DNA of 64,000 nucleotides from Sphingomonas albertensis (GCF_014358075.1 NZ_JACONT010000003.1:62001-126000), one strand, 5' to 3'; positions 25,727 to 35,097 are shown, counted from the first letter of the stretch. Notes: generated by a model not told the origin, from the letters alone. Numbers and translations are program-made.

Positions 25727-26416
25727 TCAGTCGTCCCCCATTGGCTTCGGCAGCAACAGCGCAAGTAGGATGCACCGGCATTCCGCATCGACCTCGCCAT
25801 CGACCAGTTCGGGTCGAAACCGCCGCTGGAACGCCATCGTCGCGGCCATCCGGTTCTCCACGTCATACCCAAACCGCTCGAGCGCGAGGCAGAAACCACC
25901 CTCGGTCCAGCCCGGATCCATCAAATTCTTGGTTGGCCGCGGCAGCGCCAGCCTGCGCCGTGCCAGTTCGTGCCAGGGGAACAGCTCGCCCGGGTCACGT
26001 TTGCGGGTTGGGGCGATGTCCGAGTGGCCAACGATATTCCCACGCGTGATCTCGTGCCGATCCTTGATCTCCGCGACCAGGGCCACGACCGACGCGATCT
26101 GCTCCGGCGGGAAAGGACGATAGCCGAACTCATGCCCCGGATTGACAATCTCGATGCCGACACTCGCCGAATTGACGTCCTCGATCCCGCGCCAGTGCGA
26201 GCGGCCCGCGTGCCACGCGCGCTTGTCCTCCGCCACCATCCGCAGGACCGTCCCGTCCTCCTCGACCAGGTAATGCGACGACACCTTCGCTTCGGGATCG
26301 CGCAACCGTGCGATCGCCGACGCGCCGTCCTGCATGCCGGTATAGTGCAACACGATCATCGTGACGGGCAGCGTGCGGTCGTCGAAATTGGGCGACGGTG
26401 TCTCGATGAACTTCAA
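25727..26416 (-). CDS. N-acetylmuramoyl-L-alanine amidase (AmpD-type)
   Basis: A 229-residue Amidase_2 domain enzyme that cleaves the amide bond between muramic acid and the peptide stem. Zinc and catalytic residues are visible: the first His in VLHYTGM near 25, the YLVEEDG strand, AWHAG, EIVNPGHEFGY, and VGHSDIAPTRKRDPGELF near 140 with the second His and Asp. The C-terminal 70 residues resemble a peptidoglycan-binding helix bundle. There is no signal peptide, suggesting a cytoplasmic AmpD-like recycling role. Confidence 0.9.
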   Translation of the reverse strand: MKFIETPSPNFDDRTLPVTMIVLHYTGMQDGASAIARLRDPEAKVSSHYLVEEDGTVLRMVAEDKRAWHAGRSHWRGIEDVNSASVGIEIVNPGHEFGYRPFPPEQIASVVALVAEIKDRHEITRGNIVGHSDIAPTRKRDPGELFPWHELARRRLALPRPTKNLMDPGWTEGGFCLALERFGYDVENRMAATMAFQRRFRPELVDGEVDAECRCILLALLLPKPMGDD

Positions 26417-26661
26417 GCCAGCTTCCCTTCGAGCCGCCGGGCTTGCTCCGACGGCGCAGTCCCGATCATGGCGCCCGATCGTGGAGCCCGATCATGACGA
26501 TTGCGACGCCGCATTGTGACGCCACCGCCCGACCGCATCAATAGCCAACGCGCGGTCCGCGAAACAGCCGCGCCGTGGAACGCACCTACGCTCTTTCCGC
26601 CTGCCCCTCTTGCCGTCGGGCGACATCCGCGCGAAAGCCGCTCCCGAAAAAGGGAGTTGCC

Positions 26662-27216
26662 ATGTCCGTGATGTCCGACCGCTGGATCCGCGAGCGCGCG
26701 CTGGGCGATGCGATGATCGAACCGTTCCATGAAGCGCAGCGCCGCGATGGCTGCATCTCGTACGGGCTCTCGTCCTATGGCTACGACGCCCGGGTCGCCG
26801 ACGAGTTCAAGATCTTCACCAACGTCGACAGCGCGATCGTCGATCCGAAGGACTTTGCGGCGAACAGCTTCGTCGACCGCAAGACCGACGTCTGCATCAT
26901 CCCGCCGAACAGCTTCGCGCTCGCCCGCACGGTCGAGTATTTCCGCGTCCCGCGCGACGTACTGGTGATCTGCCTCGGCAAGTCGACCTATGCGCGCTGC
27001 GGAATCATCGTCAACGTGACGCCCCTGGAGCCCGAATGGGAGGGACATGTGACGCTGGAGTTCTCCAACACCACGCCGCTCCCGGCCAAGATCTACGCTA
27101 ATGAAGGAGCGTGCCAGTTCCTGTTCCTCAAAGGGAACGAGCCGTGCGAAGTGAGCTACGCCGACCGCGCGGGCAAATATATGGGGCAGCGCGGGGTGAC
27201 GTTGCCGCGGTTGTAA
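26662..27216 (+). CDS. dcd: dCTP deaminase
   Basis: A 184-residue homotrimeric dCTP deaminase producing dUTP for thymidylate synthesis. The family start [13 protein letters not shown] is present, with [13 protein letters not shown], the active-site [20 protein letters not shown] (catalytic Glu and Ser-Arg pair) and the closing [17 protein letters not shown] six bases upstream decides the ATG at 26662; an upstream in-frame ATG is non-conserved. It diverges from the amidase gene. Confidence 0.95.
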   Translation: MSVMSDRWIRERALGDAMIEPFHEAQRRDGCISYGLSSYGYDARVADEFKIFTNVDSAIVDPKDFAANSFVDRKTDVCIIPPNSFALARTVEYFRVPRDVLVICLGKSTYARCGIIVNVTPLEPEWEGHVTLEFSNTTPLPAKIYANEGACQFLFLKGNEPCEVSYADRAGKYMGQRGVTLPRL

Positions 27217-27956
27217 GGTCGGGGACTGCGTGAGAAGCCGGTGCCAGTCGTCCGGGCTTTGTTCGTCGTTCGGGCTTGAACGCGGGAGATCATCACGTTG
27301 GCTGGGGCTGAAGCTAAGATTGCAGGCTCGTCGACTTGAACACCCGCGTTCGACGCCCAGCCTCGCGCCTCGGCCGGAACGCCGAAGTCACGCGTCAGCC
27401 CGCGGTTATCGCCAACGAGTTGTGACTGGCATTCCACAGCCGAAGTATAGGGCAATGACGAAAAGATTCGCTGATAGATCCGTTTACCGCTCCTACGGTG
27501 CGTAGCGAGGAGGGGCTACGCCCGAGGGTGCCGGCCCAACTAGCCGTTCTCCGCCCCGTAAAAACATAGAATCCGATTTTGCTCGCACGCGGATTGCCGG
27601 GATCCACGCCACCAAACATGCCCCCCGGCCATCCCGGCGAAGCTAGGGTTCAACCGGAACGGTCGCGATAACGGAGCGGAACGCTCAGCTTACAAGTTTT
27701 GCCCACCCGGCCTTCGTAGACTGGAGGCTGCAAAATATGATGCCCCGAAGCGAACTACGCCTGGGAACGCAGGCTGCGGAACCAGAAGCCCCCCAGTTGA
27801 GGCGAACGCTCTTCGACCCGCACGCCGTCTCAAAAAGCTCGGCGAGCGCTTCAAGCCCCCAGGCCACCCACTCTTCGTGCTCTCGCGGAGGCAGGACCTA
27901 AATTGGGGCCCCGCCTTCGCGAGAGGACAGATCGGATGCTCCCGCGCGACGACGGA
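27217..27956. other. 740-base gap without a supported gene
   Basis: No frame here looks like a real protein. It contains several fold-back structures, among them GCGTAGC-loop-GCTACGC near 27512-27534 whose loop is GAGGAGG, and ends with a lone family A arm (27901-27928). A non-coding RNA is possible but I could not match it to 6S, tmRNA or SRP RNA. Confidence 0.3.
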
Positions 27957-28316
27957 TCAGCGAGTTGCGATCTGCTGCGTCTGACGGGCCAGCGCGCGGC
28001 TCGCGAGATCGTGCGACGAAACCACCGCACCCGACGGCAGGTCCATCGCGACCGCGGGCCGCTGCAGAACCGCAGAATACAGCGCCCGGGCTTCCGAGTC
28101 GCGGCCGGTCCGGCGGTATACCGACGCCAGGTTGAGCATCAGTTCGGGACGCTGCGGGAAAATCTTCCGCTCGGCGACGATGCGCTGTTCCGCCGTCGAT
28201 AGGTCGCCCGCCGCGATGGCCGTGTAGCCGGTGCGATCCTGGTTAGCGGATGGGGCCGCCAGCGCCGGCGTTGCCGCGCCAAGGGTTGCGAGAACGAACA
28301 GGACGGACTTGCGCAT
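27957..28316 (-). CDS. Small exported TPR-like protein
   Basis: A 119-residue protein with a signal peptide (ending near ALAAPS) and one to two TPR-like helix pairs (GDLSTAEQRIVAERKIFPQ, then LMLNLASVYRRTGRDSEARA). It lies just downstream of the terminator that closes the ExbD gene, in the same direction. It may be a periplasmic scaffold; no specific partner is visible. Confidence 0.7.
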   Translation of the reverse strand: MRKSVLFVLATLGAATPALAAPSANQDRTGYTAIAAGDLSTAEQRIVAERKIFPQRPELMLNLASVYRRTGRDSEARALYSAVLQRPAVAMDLPSGAVVSSHDLASRALARQTQQIATR

Positions 28317-28456
28317 CTCTCATCTCCACTGACCTTCGCCGATCGGAAGGTTTCATTTTTGTGACAACGGTGTGTCACTTCGATGACTGTCATACAAGTA
28401 CATTGATCAAGTTTCGCTGCCGGTCACAGCGCGCGGCCCCAAGCCGTCGCACACAA

Positions 28457-28489
28457 GAAAAAAAGGGCGGCCCCGGAGGACCGCCCTTT
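28457..28489 (-). terminator. Intrinsic terminator of the tonB-exb operon
   Basis: On the minus strand an AAGGGCGG / CCGCCCTT stem with a short loop is followed by a run of T (TTTTTTT). It is 28 bases after the last ExbD stop, in the direction of the operon. Confidence 0.85.
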
Positions 28490-28516
28490 GGACGTTCGAT
28501 ACTGTACGCAGGCGAC

Positions 28517-28945
28517 TTAGAAGTCGTTGCGATACTGCTCGTTGCCGATGAAGCCGAGCTTCGTGATCGCAGACCGCTTGATGACGGCCAGCGTACGATC
28601 GACCACTTCGTACCGCGCCTGCGGATCAGGCTGGAAGTGGAGTTCGGGCTCGGGCGTCATGCCGGCGGACTGATCCAGATACTGGCGCAGCGTGACTTCG
28701 TCGACCGGCGCACCGTTCCACGCGATAACACCGGCGGCATCGATCGAGATCTTGTTCTTCTCGGGATTGACCGGGTTCTGCGGCTGGTTCGGGCTGTTGA
28801 CCGGAAGATCGACCTTCACCGCGTGCGTCTGGATGGGGATCGTGATGATGAACATGATGAGGAGAACGAGCAGGACGTCGATCAACGGCGTCATGTTCAT
28901 TTCCATCATCGGCGAGCCATCTTCTTTGCCGCCGCTCATTGCCAT
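28517..28945 (-). CDS. exbD: ExbD/TolR biopolymer transport protein (second copy)
   Basis: A 142-residue inner-membrane protein with a single N-terminal transmembrane helix carrying the essential Asp (MTPLIDVLLVLLIMFIIT). The periplasmic part is short and ends near residue 140. It is the last gene of the tonB-exbB-exbD-exbD operon and likely forms the ExbBD proton-driven motor for TonB. It differs from the other ExbD in length and periplasmic sequence. Confidence 0.93.
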   Translation of the reverse strand: MAMSGGKEDGSPMMEMNMTPLIDVLLVLLIMFIITIPIQTHAVKVDLPVNSPNQPQNPVNPEKNKISIDAAGVIAWNGAPVDEVTLRQYLDQSAGMTPEPELHFQPDPQARYEVVDRTLAVIKRSAITKLGFIGNEQYRNDF

Positions 28946-28991
28946 TCTATGCTACTCCTAAATACGTCCGAGCGACCGTCAGCGTTCGGCA

Positions 28992-29468
28992 TCAGCGTTC
29001 GGTGGTGCCGCCCGGGGGCGGTTCGGAGATGAAACCGACGCGGGCGAACCCGGCCTGCTGCATCGTGTAGATCGTGGCGCCGATGCAGCGATACGGTGCG
29101 TCCACGTCGCCGCGGATATGCGCCTCGGGAAGTTCGAGACCGGCAGCATTGGCACCGCCCTGACGTGCGATCTCAGCCTTCAGCTTGTCGACACCCCGTT
29201 GCAGCAGCTCTTCATGAGTAACCTGCGAAAGGCCCCAATATACCTGGCACTGTCCGTTGGCCGAAGTCACCGACAGCGAGACATTCTCTGGCTTGGTCAT
29301 CGTCGGATCGAAGCGAACCTCCGGGAGCTTCAGCTGCACCGCCTGGACCGCGACAGTCGTCGTCACCAGGAAGATGATCAGGAGCACGAGCATGACGTCG
29401 ACCAGCGGCGTCGTATTGATGTCCGATATCGAACTCTCGGTGGAATCGCCACCAACACTCATCGCCAT
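28992..29468 (-). CDS. exbD: ExbD/TolR biopolymer transport protein (first copy)
   Basis: A 158-residue protein with the same layout: NTTPLVDVMLVLLIIFLVTT contains the proton-relay Asp of the transmembrane helix, followed by a periplasmic domain with two cysteines (GQCQVYWG and PYRCIGATIY) that could form a disulfide. It lies 46 bases before the second exbD. Confidence 0.93.
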   Translation of the reverse strand: MAMSVGGDSTESSISDINTTPLVDVMLVLLIIFLVTTTVAVQAVQLKLPEVRFDPTMTKPENVSLSVTSANGQCQVYWGLSQVTHEELLQRGVDKLKAEIARQGGANAAGLELPEAHIRGDVDAPYRCIGATIYTMQQAGFARVGFISEPPPGGTTER

Positions 29469-29559
29469 GTGCGAACTATCCTATCCATGTAATCGCCACC
29501 GGAACTGCCGGCGGCAATGAAGCGGGGCCGCTGCGAACAGCAGCCCCCCTTTTCGCGTC

Positions 29560-30354
29560 TTAGTTGGCGCGCGGCACGCCACCAGTCTGGCCGGCGGTCG
29601 TGGTCGTCGTAACAGGCTTGGCCGCAACCGGCTTGGCAGCCGTTGCGATCGACGGACGCACGGCGCCGTTCGAAGCAAGGAAGCCCAGCACGTCGTTCGA
29701 GAAGGCCGACAGGTCCTCTGCGATCGACTTGTTGCGGCGCTGCAGCCAGTTGTACGACAGCACGGCGGGAACTGCGACGACCAGACCCAGTGCGGTCATG
29801 ATCAGTGCTTCACCGACCGGCCCTGCGACCTTGTCGATCGATGCCTGACCCGATGCACCGATCTTCACGAGTGCGCGGTAGATGCCGATAACCGTGCCGA
29901 ACAGACCGATGAACGGCGAGACCGAACCGACCGTCGCGAGGAAAGCGAGACCGCCACCCAGCTTCGAGTTGATCGCAGCTTCCGAACGCGCGAGCGAACC
30001 GTGCAGCCAGTCATGGGCCTCGACCGGATCGGTCAGCTTCGAATGCTGCTCCTGAGCGGCCAGGCCGTCGTCGACGATCTGCTTGTAGGCCGAGTTCTTC
30101 TCCAGCTTGGCCGAACCTTCGCGAAGGCTGTTCGACGACCAGAAGGCCTGACGGACGCGCTTGCCCTGACCGATGATCTTCTGCTGCTCGAACAGCTTCG
30201 AGAACAGGATGTAGAACGACACGACCGACATCAGCACGAGGATGCCGAACACGGTCTGCGAGATCAGGCCGCCTTCGCGAAGTGCGGCCTGGAGGCCGTA
30301 CGGGTTGGCGTCGGCAGCGGCGGTCCCGGCCGCCGCAAGAATGGTGGTGATCAT
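29560..30354 (-). CDS. exbB: ExbB proton channel protein (MotA/TolQ/ExbB family)
   Basis: A 264-residue three-helix membrane protein. Core features are the first helix (ISQTVFGILVLMSVVSFYIL), the GLFGTVIGIYRALVKIGA segment, and the VGEALIMTALGLVVAVPAVL pair of helices. The last 30 residues are Ala/Lys/Thr/Pro-rich (PVAAKPVTTTTT), which is unusual. It would energise TonB with the ExbD proteins. It is the second gene of the operon, followed by the two exbD genes. Confidence 0.93.
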   Translation of the reverse strand: MITTILAAAGTAAADANPYGLQAALREGGLISQTVFGILVLMSVVSFYILFSKLFEQQKIIGQGKRVRQAFWSSNSLREGSAKLEKNSAYKQIVDDGLAAQEQHSKLTDPVEAHDWLHGSLARSEAAINSKLGGGLAFLATVGSVSPFIGLFGTVIGIYRALVKIGASGQASIDKVAGPVGEALIMTALGLVVAVPAVLSYNWLQRRNKSIAEDLSAFSNDVLGFLASNGAVRPSIATAAKPVAAKPVTTTTTAGQTGGVPRAN

Positions 30355-30422
30355 GATCGGTTAGTCCTCTGACTATATAGGTCTATATCTGAAACGAAAG
30401 CTGCGGCGGTTATGGCACCAAA

Positions 30423-31103
30423 TTACTGGGGCGGGATCTTCCACGTCACGCGACGCGAAGAGCTCGACCGGATCGGGTTGCCCGCCGTGTCCACTGCCGG
30501 CGAATACCGACCACGCCGTGTGATCGCGGCGCAAGCGGCCCGATCCAGCGCAGACGATCCGCTCGACGACGTGACGCGGCAATTCTCGACGCGACCCTGG
30601 GTGTTAATGTCCCAAGCGATCCCAACCGTGCCTTCTTCCTCGGCGCGGAGCGAGCTCGGCGGATAGTCGTCCGTCGACACCCACTGTGCGGGATCACCCT
30701 TTGCACCGGCCGCCTTGCTAACGACTGGTGGTGCCGGTGCTGCTGGCGGAGCCGGCGGCGCGGGAGGCGCAGGCGGGGCCGTCGGCTGGAACCGAGGGAT
30801 GATCGTCGACGTGGTGATCGCAGGCGCAGGCTGCGGGGTCACGACCACTGGTGGCGGCGTCACGACCGTGGTCGGTGGCGGCGGCAAGTTTGGCTGGTCA
30901 GGCGGCGGCGGCGGGGGCTCGTCGGGCGGAGGCGGCGGCGGCGGCGGCTCCACGTCGAACGTCGTCATCTTTTCTTGGGCCTTCTTCACGTACTGGTACG
31001 CGAGGCCCGTGACGAAAGCGTAGCCCAAGGCCGCATGAATCAGCGCGACGATCACGATCGCGACGATTTTGCCTCCGGACATCTTCTGGTCAGTATAGGC
31101 CAT
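30423..31103 (-). CDS. tonB: TonB energy transducer
   Basis: A 226-residue protein with one N-terminal membrane anchor (VAIVIVALIHAALGYAFVTG), a long Pro-rich spacer containing several poly-Pro tracts (30715-31000), and the C-terminal TonB fold with the YPPSSLRAEEEGTVGIAWDI entry and a final RRVTWKIP strand. It carries energy from ExbB/ExbD to outer-membrane TonB-dependent receptors. It is the first gene of the operon. The coding DNA of the spacer is a low-complexity GGC/GGA tract. Confidence 0.92.
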   Translation of the reverse strand: MAYTDQKMSGGKIVAIVIVALIHAALGYAFVTGLAYQYVKKAQEKMTTFDVEPPPPPPPPDEPPPPPPDQPNLPPPPTTVVTPPPVVVTPQPAPAITTSTIIPRFQPTAPPAPPAPPAPPAAPAPPVVSKAAGAKGDPAQWVSTDDYPPSSLRAEEEGTVGIAWDINTQGRVENCRVTSSSGSSALDRAACAAITRRGRYSPAVDTAGNPIRSSSSRRVTWKIPPQ

Positions 31104-31327
31104 TCAGAAACGACACTCCCTTAATCTGCCTGCTCCGTACGCACATGTCCGTACTCGGTACGCGACACATGCGTCTGCCGTTGGCCGGAATAACCACGGG
31201 GCATTCACCAAGTCCTATCGCCACGTCATGCGACACGCAAACGCTTTGTCAGACGCAACAAACTTACAACCGCTAGATGGCAGAATTATTTCTGTATCGT
31301 TCAGCTTGGGTCGCGTAGCCTGTCGGC

Positions 31328-32224
31328 ATGAATCCATTGTTTCACGTTACGGCTTCGGCCCTGTCGATCGCGCTCGTCGCGCTCCCCGTCCATGCCGGAC
31401 AGATGCCCCCACTAGGCCAGGTTTCTCCCGGTAACGCGTCGGTTTCGCGTGATGCGGTGCAACCGGATAGCGCCGGCGGGATCGGGTATGCCGACATCGC
31501 CGACATGGTGCTGTCCGCGCCGGTGATCGCCGATGCGACGGTGCGATCGACCGCGAAGATCAAGCCCGCCGAAGCTCCGAACCTCGTGCCGGGTTTAGTC
31601 CGACTATATGTCGAGGTTGACGTTACGGCGCTGATCCGGGGGGCAGATGGGCTGCCGCCGCGAATCGGGTATCTGCTCGACGTTGCCCCCGATTCGGCGG
31701 GTCGCGTGCCGAAGTTCAAGAAGGCGCGCGTGCTGATCTTCGCGCGGCCGGTGCCCGGCGCGGTCAACCAGGTCCAGCTGATAGCGCCCGACGCGCAGCT
31801 CGACTGGACGCCGACCGCCGATGCGCGCGCGCGAAAGATCGCCAAGGACGCATTGGCAAGCGACGCACCACCGGTCATCACCGGGATCGGCAACGCATTC
31901 CACGTCGCGGGCGCGCTGCCCGGCGAGGGCGAGACGCAGATTTTCCTGACTACCGCGGACCAGCGGCCGGTGTCGCTGTCGATCCTGCGCCGTCCGGGCG
32001 AACAGCCACGCTGGGCGGTCGCGCTGAGCGAGATCGTCGACGAATCCGCCGCACCGCCGGCGCCCGAGACGTTGCTGTGGTACCGGATGGCGTGCGCATT
32101 GCCGCAGACACTGCCCGAGCGGAGCACCGGGTCGCTGGAGGCCGCCGACGCGACGATCGCGCGCGAGGATTACGCTTATGTGCTGGCCGCGCTCGGCCCG
32201 TGCGGGCGGACGCGGAAGGTCTAG
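31328..32224 (+). CDS. Exported protein of unknown function
   Basis: A 298-residue protein with a signal peptide ending near VHAGQ. The mature part has no motif I recognise; it includes PGLVRLYVEVDVTALIRGAD and a conserved-looking C-terminal segment with two cysteines (RMACALPQ and LGPCGRTRK). Divergent from tonB, 224 bases away. It resembles hypothetical exported proteins common in sphingomonads, a general impression only. Confidence 0.75.
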   Translation: MNPLFHVTASALSIALVALPVHAGQMPPLGQVSPGNASVSRDAVQPDSAGGIGYADIADMVLSAPVIADATVRSTAKIKPAEAPNLVPGLVRLYVEVDVTALIRGADGLPPRIGYLLDVAPDSAGRVPKFKKARVLIFARPVPGAVNQVQLIAPDAQLDWTPTADARARKIAKDALASDAPPVITGIGNAFHVAGALPGEGETQIFLTTADQRPVSLSILRRPGEQPRWAVALSEIVDESAAPPAPETLLWYRMACALPQTLPERSTGSLEAADATIAREDYAYVLAALGPCGRTRKV

Positions 32225-32235
32225 CGCCAATTGCG

Positions 32236-32315
32236 GAAGGACACGGAGCAAGGGTTGGCGTCTGCCTCCCCCTCCGTCTGGCAAGCGCCAGCCACCTCCC
32301 CCTTGCGGGAGAGGA
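32236..32315. repeat. Family B repeat, partial
   Basis: Only the right half of the family pattern is present: GGACACGGAGC, then CCTCCCCCTCCGTCTGGCAA, GCGCCAGCCACCTCCCCC and TTGCGGGAGAGG. It lies between convergent genes. Confidence 0.65.
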
Positions 32316-32319
32316 TCCC

Positions 32320-32619
32320 TTACAGGTTGTGCGAGTGAATTTCGATCAATTGGCCCGTGGTCGAGGGCGCGTTCTCTAAAAACGCGACCGCCGCATCGAC
32401 GTCAGCGGCGGCGCCGCCCTCAGCCAGCACCACCGCATTCACCCGAGTCGCGGGCGCCAATTCCACCGCGAGCGGGCCGATCGCAGCCTTTGCCAGCGCC
32501 ATCGCCAGCGCATCCGGCGTCGCCGGAATCACGACCACCAGCGACTCGCCAACCGCCCCCCGCACCAGCGCGGCGATATCCCCACCCGGTTCGCCACCCG
32601 GTTCGAGCGTCAGGCGCAT
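32320..32619 (-). CDS. Small Rossmann-like domain protein
   Basis: A 99-residue protein that looks like a short half of a Rossmann fold: a central VVVIPATPDALAMALAKAAI and a second strand with NAVVLAEGGAAADVDAAVAF. It starts four bases after the folB stop on the same strand, so the two are probably co-transcribed. It might be a truncated short-chain dehydrogenase, although it has no active-site Tyr-Lys pair. Confidence 0.6.
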   Translation of the reverse strand: MRLTLEPGGEPGGDIAALVRGAVGESLVVVIPATPDALAMALAKAAIGPLAVELAPATRVNAVVLAEGGAAADVDAAVAFLENAPSTTGQLIEIHSHNL

Positions 32620-32623
32620 GCGG

Positions 32624-32995
32624 TCAGCGGCGGTGGCGGACGAGAGTCACGCCGATCGCCTCGTCCGCCTCGGCGATTGCCAGTTTCACGATCTTCACCT
32701 TCACGCGCAGCACGCGCGCATCCTGCAGGAACAGCGTCTCGCAGATATGATCCGCCACGCCCTCGATCAGCGTGAAGTGCACGCCCGGCGGCAGCGCAGT
32801 GGTCGCCGCATTCTTCAGATCGAGGTAATTTTTCGACGCCGACAACGGCGTATCGGGGTCGAACCGCTTGGGGCACACCATGTCGACGGTCAGCGAGATC
32901 CGCAGCGGCTGCGGCAGGTGTGTCTCCTCCGAATAGATGCCGGTCAGGACCTGCACTTCGAGATCGTGGACTTCGAGTTGAAGACTGTCTTCCAT
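32624..32995 (-). CDS. folB: Dihydroneopterin aldolase
   Basis: A 123-residue FolB-family enzyme that splits dihydroneopterin to hydroxymethyl-dihydropterin in folate synthesis. The start MEDSLQLEVHDLEVQVLTG matches the family, followed by the YSEETHLPQPLRISLTVDM strand pair, the DLKNAATTAL region and the terminal RVKVKIVKLAI. The ATG at 32995 is preferred over upstream in-frame codons that carry a non-conserved 25-residue prefix. Confidence 0.85.
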   Translation of the reverse strand: MEDSLQLEVHDLEVQVLTGIYSEETHLPQPLRISLTVDMVCPKRFDPDTPLSASKNYLDLKNAATTALPPGVHFTLIEGVADHICETLFLQDARVLRVKVKIVKLAIAEADEAIGVTLVRHRR

Positions 32996-33074
32996 CGCCG
33001 CGCCTCTAGCAGACGCGCGGCGAGATGAAAGTCGGGTCTTCGAAGTGAGACGCGCTGACCAGCAACTCACGCAA

Positions 33075-33199
33075 TCCTCCCCCGCCAGGGGGAGGTGGCA
33101 CCGAAGGTGACGGAGGGGGAGGACACGGAATGCCGGTTTCCCTTACCTCCCCCTCCGTCTGGCAAACGCCAGCCACCTCCCCCTTGCGGGGGAGGATTC
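33075..33199. repeat. Family B inverted repeat
   Basis: CCTCCCCCGCCAGGGGGAGG, GTGGCACCGAAGGTGACGG, then the mirrored CCTCCCCCTCCGTCTGGCAA, ACGCCAGCCACCTCCCCC and TTGCGGGGGAGG. It lies upstream of folB in the gap before the acetyltransferase gene. The rest of 32996-33351 shows nothing else. Confidence 0.78.
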
Positions 33200-33351
33200 T
33201 AACGGGCGGCCCTCGATCACTCGGAGTAGCGCCTCGACAACAGCCCCCCACCCCCGCCGGTTATCCTTGCGTTCAGCCGCACCGAAGTTAAAGCGCGCTG
33301 CCCCCATCGCCCGCGCGCCGTCGCGCGGCACGTCCGGGGGCAGGAGATGCC

Positions 33352-33879
33352 GTGATCACTCTCGTCCCCCTCGACAGCATCGATCCGGCCATGGTCGAGT
33401 CGCTGCTCGATCGCGCGTTCGGGCCGGACCGTTTTCGCCGCACCGCCTACACGATCCGCGGCGCTGGCGAGGCGATAGCCGTCCTCAGCTTCGCGGCGAT
33501 CGAGGACGGCGCCCTGGTCGGCTCAATCCAATGCTGGCCGATCGCGCTGATCCAGGACGGGGTCGAAACGCCGCTCGTCATGCTCGGCCCGGTCGCGGTC
33601 GAGCCGACCCACCAGGGCGACGGGATCGGCCGCCGTTTGATGACCCGCGCGCTCGATGCGGCAGCCGGACACAGCCTCGATGGCGCGCTGATGCTGATCG
33701 GCGATCCTGACTATTACGGCCGCTTCTTCGGCTTCTCCGCCGATCGCACCACGCATTGGCGCGCACCGGGTCCAGTCGAGCGCCACCGCCTGCTCGCACG
33801 CGGCGACGCCGTCCCGAACACGCCCGGCATGCTCGGTGCACGCGTGCCGGTTACGATACCAGTCACCGCATCCGCATAA
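33352..33879 (+). CDS. GNAT-family N-acetyltransferase
   Basis: A 175-residue acetyltransferase resembling the YhbS group (COG3153). The acetyl-CoA loop is VEPTHQGDGIGRRLMTRAL near residue 85, followed by LIGDPDYYGRFFGFSAD. Start is a GTG at 33352 with AGGAG five bases upstream. Substrate is unknown. It precedes three genes of which the last two overlap. Confidence 0.85.
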   Translation: MITLVPLDSIDPAMVESLLDRAFGPDRFRRTAYTIRGAGEAIAVLSFAAIEDGALVGSIQCWPIALIQDGVETPLVMLGPVAVEPTHQGDGIGRRLMTRALDAAAGHSLDGALMLIGDPDYYGRFFGFSADRTTHWRAPGPVERHRLLARGDAVPNTPGMLGARVPVTIPVTASA

Positions 33880-33922
33880 GCCGCCGCTTTACCTGGCCCC
33901 CCTGCCCGCCTAGTCCGCCGCC

Positions 33923-34504
33923 ATGCCCATGGATCCCATCCCCGATATCGCCTCCTTAAGTCTCGCCGAGATCGCCAAGCTCGTCGAGGAAGCCAAGCTC
34001 CCGCCGGTCGAGAAATGGAACCCGACGCATTGCGGCGACAGCGAGATGCGGATCGCGCGCGACGGCACTTGGTATCACCAGGGCTCGCCGATCGGACGCC
34101 CGGCGATGGTCCGGCTGTTCTCGACGATCCTGCGCCGCGAGGCCGATGGCAGCCACGTCCTCGTCACCCCCGTCGAAAAGCTCGATATCGAGGTCGAGGA
34201 CGCGCCCTTCATCGCGGTCGAGATGAAGGCCGAGGGCACCGGTCGCGACTCGAAACTCGCCTTCCGGCTCAACACCGGCGATCTCGTCACCGCGGGTCCC
34301 GAGCATCCACTGCGCTTCGTCGAGGATACCGACGGCCCGCGACCGTATCTCGTCGTGCGCGGCGGGATGGAGGCGCTGGTCGTGCGCTCGGTCTATTACG
34401 AACTCGCCGAGCGCGCGATCGCCGATGATGCGACGCCAGCCGGCCTTTGGAGCGACGGGGCGTTCTTCCCGCTGGAGCCCGCCGCGCTGGAACCCAACGC
34501 ATGA
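33923..34504 (+). CDS. DUF1285 family protein
   Basis: A 193-residue protein of the DUF1285 family (unknown function). The family segment KWNPTHCGDSEMRIARDGTW is near residue 32, followed by the strand-rich GSPIGRPAMVRLFSTILRRE region. Its stop overlaps the start of the CoA pyrophosphatase gene by four bases (ATGA), so the two are translated together. Confidence 0.85.
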   Translation: MPMDPIPDIASLSLAEIAKLVEEAKLPPVEKWNPTHCGDSEMRIARDGTWYHQGSPIGRPAMVRLFSTILRREADGSHVLVTPVEKLDIEVEDAPFIAVEMKAEGTGRDSKLAFRLNTGDLVTAGPEHPLRFVEDTDGPRPYLVVRGGMEALVVRSVYYELAERAIADDATPAGLWSDGAFFPLEPAALEPNA

Positions 34505-35097
34505 GTTTGACGGAACGGCTGACCGCAGCGCTGGCGAAGGGCGCCGGCTCGCACATGATCCTGCTCACCGGCGACCAGCATGACGGCGACCTCACCGCCG
34601 CCGACACGCTGCTCCCCGCCGCGGTGCTGATCGCGGTCACCGATCGCGCCGATCCCGGCGTGATCCTGACGCAGCGCACCGATACGATGAGCCGCCACCC
34701 CGGCCAGATCGCGTTCCCCGGCGGTCGGATCGATCCCGGCGAGGACGTCGTCACCGCCGCGCTCCGTGAAGCCGAGGAGGAAATCGCCCTCCCGCGCGAC
34801 GAGGTCCGGGTGATCGGCGAGGCGGACAGCTACCGCACCGTCACCGGTTTCCAGGTGACGCCGGTGATCGGCATCATACCGCCCGACCTGGTGTTCACGC
34901 CGAGCGAAGCCGAAGTCGCCAGCGTCTTCGAAGTGCCACTCGCGTTTCTCCTCGACGAAGCGAACCATGTCGAGGCGACGCTCGAATGGCAGGGCCATGA
35001 CCGGCATTATTACGAGATCATGTGGAACGAGCGCCGCATTTGGGGTGCGACCGCAGCGATGATCGTCAATCTCGCCCGCCGCCTGAGGTGGTCTTGA
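34501..35097 (+). CDS. NUDIX hydrolase, CoA pyrophosphatase type
   Basis: A 198-residue NUDIX protein. The CoA-specific pre-motif is QRTDTMSRHPGQIAFPGG near residue 58, leading into the NUDIX box (GGRIDPGEDVVTAALREAEE) ending EIAL, where the usual Gly is Ala. It would hydrolyse CoA or its thioesters to phosphopantetheine and adenosine phosphate. It overlaps DUF1285 upstream and the CCA-adding enzyme downstream. Confidence 0.88.
   Translation: MSLTERLTAALAKGAGSHMILLTGDQHDGDLTAADTLLPAAVLIAVTDRADPGVILTQRTDTMSRHPGQIAFPGGRIDPGEDVVTAALREAEEEIALPRDEVRVIGEADSYRTVTGFQVTPVIGIIPPDLVFTPSEAEVASVFEVPLAFLLDEANHVEATLEWQGHDRHYYEIMWNERRIWGATAAMIVNLARRLRWS

Noticed and set aside
27685-27867. 60-codon minus-strand frame in the dcd-TPR gap
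   Set aside because: No ribosome site or recognisable sequence; stem-rich DNA explains the open frame.
29521-29557. GGGGCCGCTGC/GCAGC hairpin followed by TTTT between exbB and exbD
   Set aside because: The T-run is on the plus strand, opposite to the operon, so it is not a terminator for these genes.
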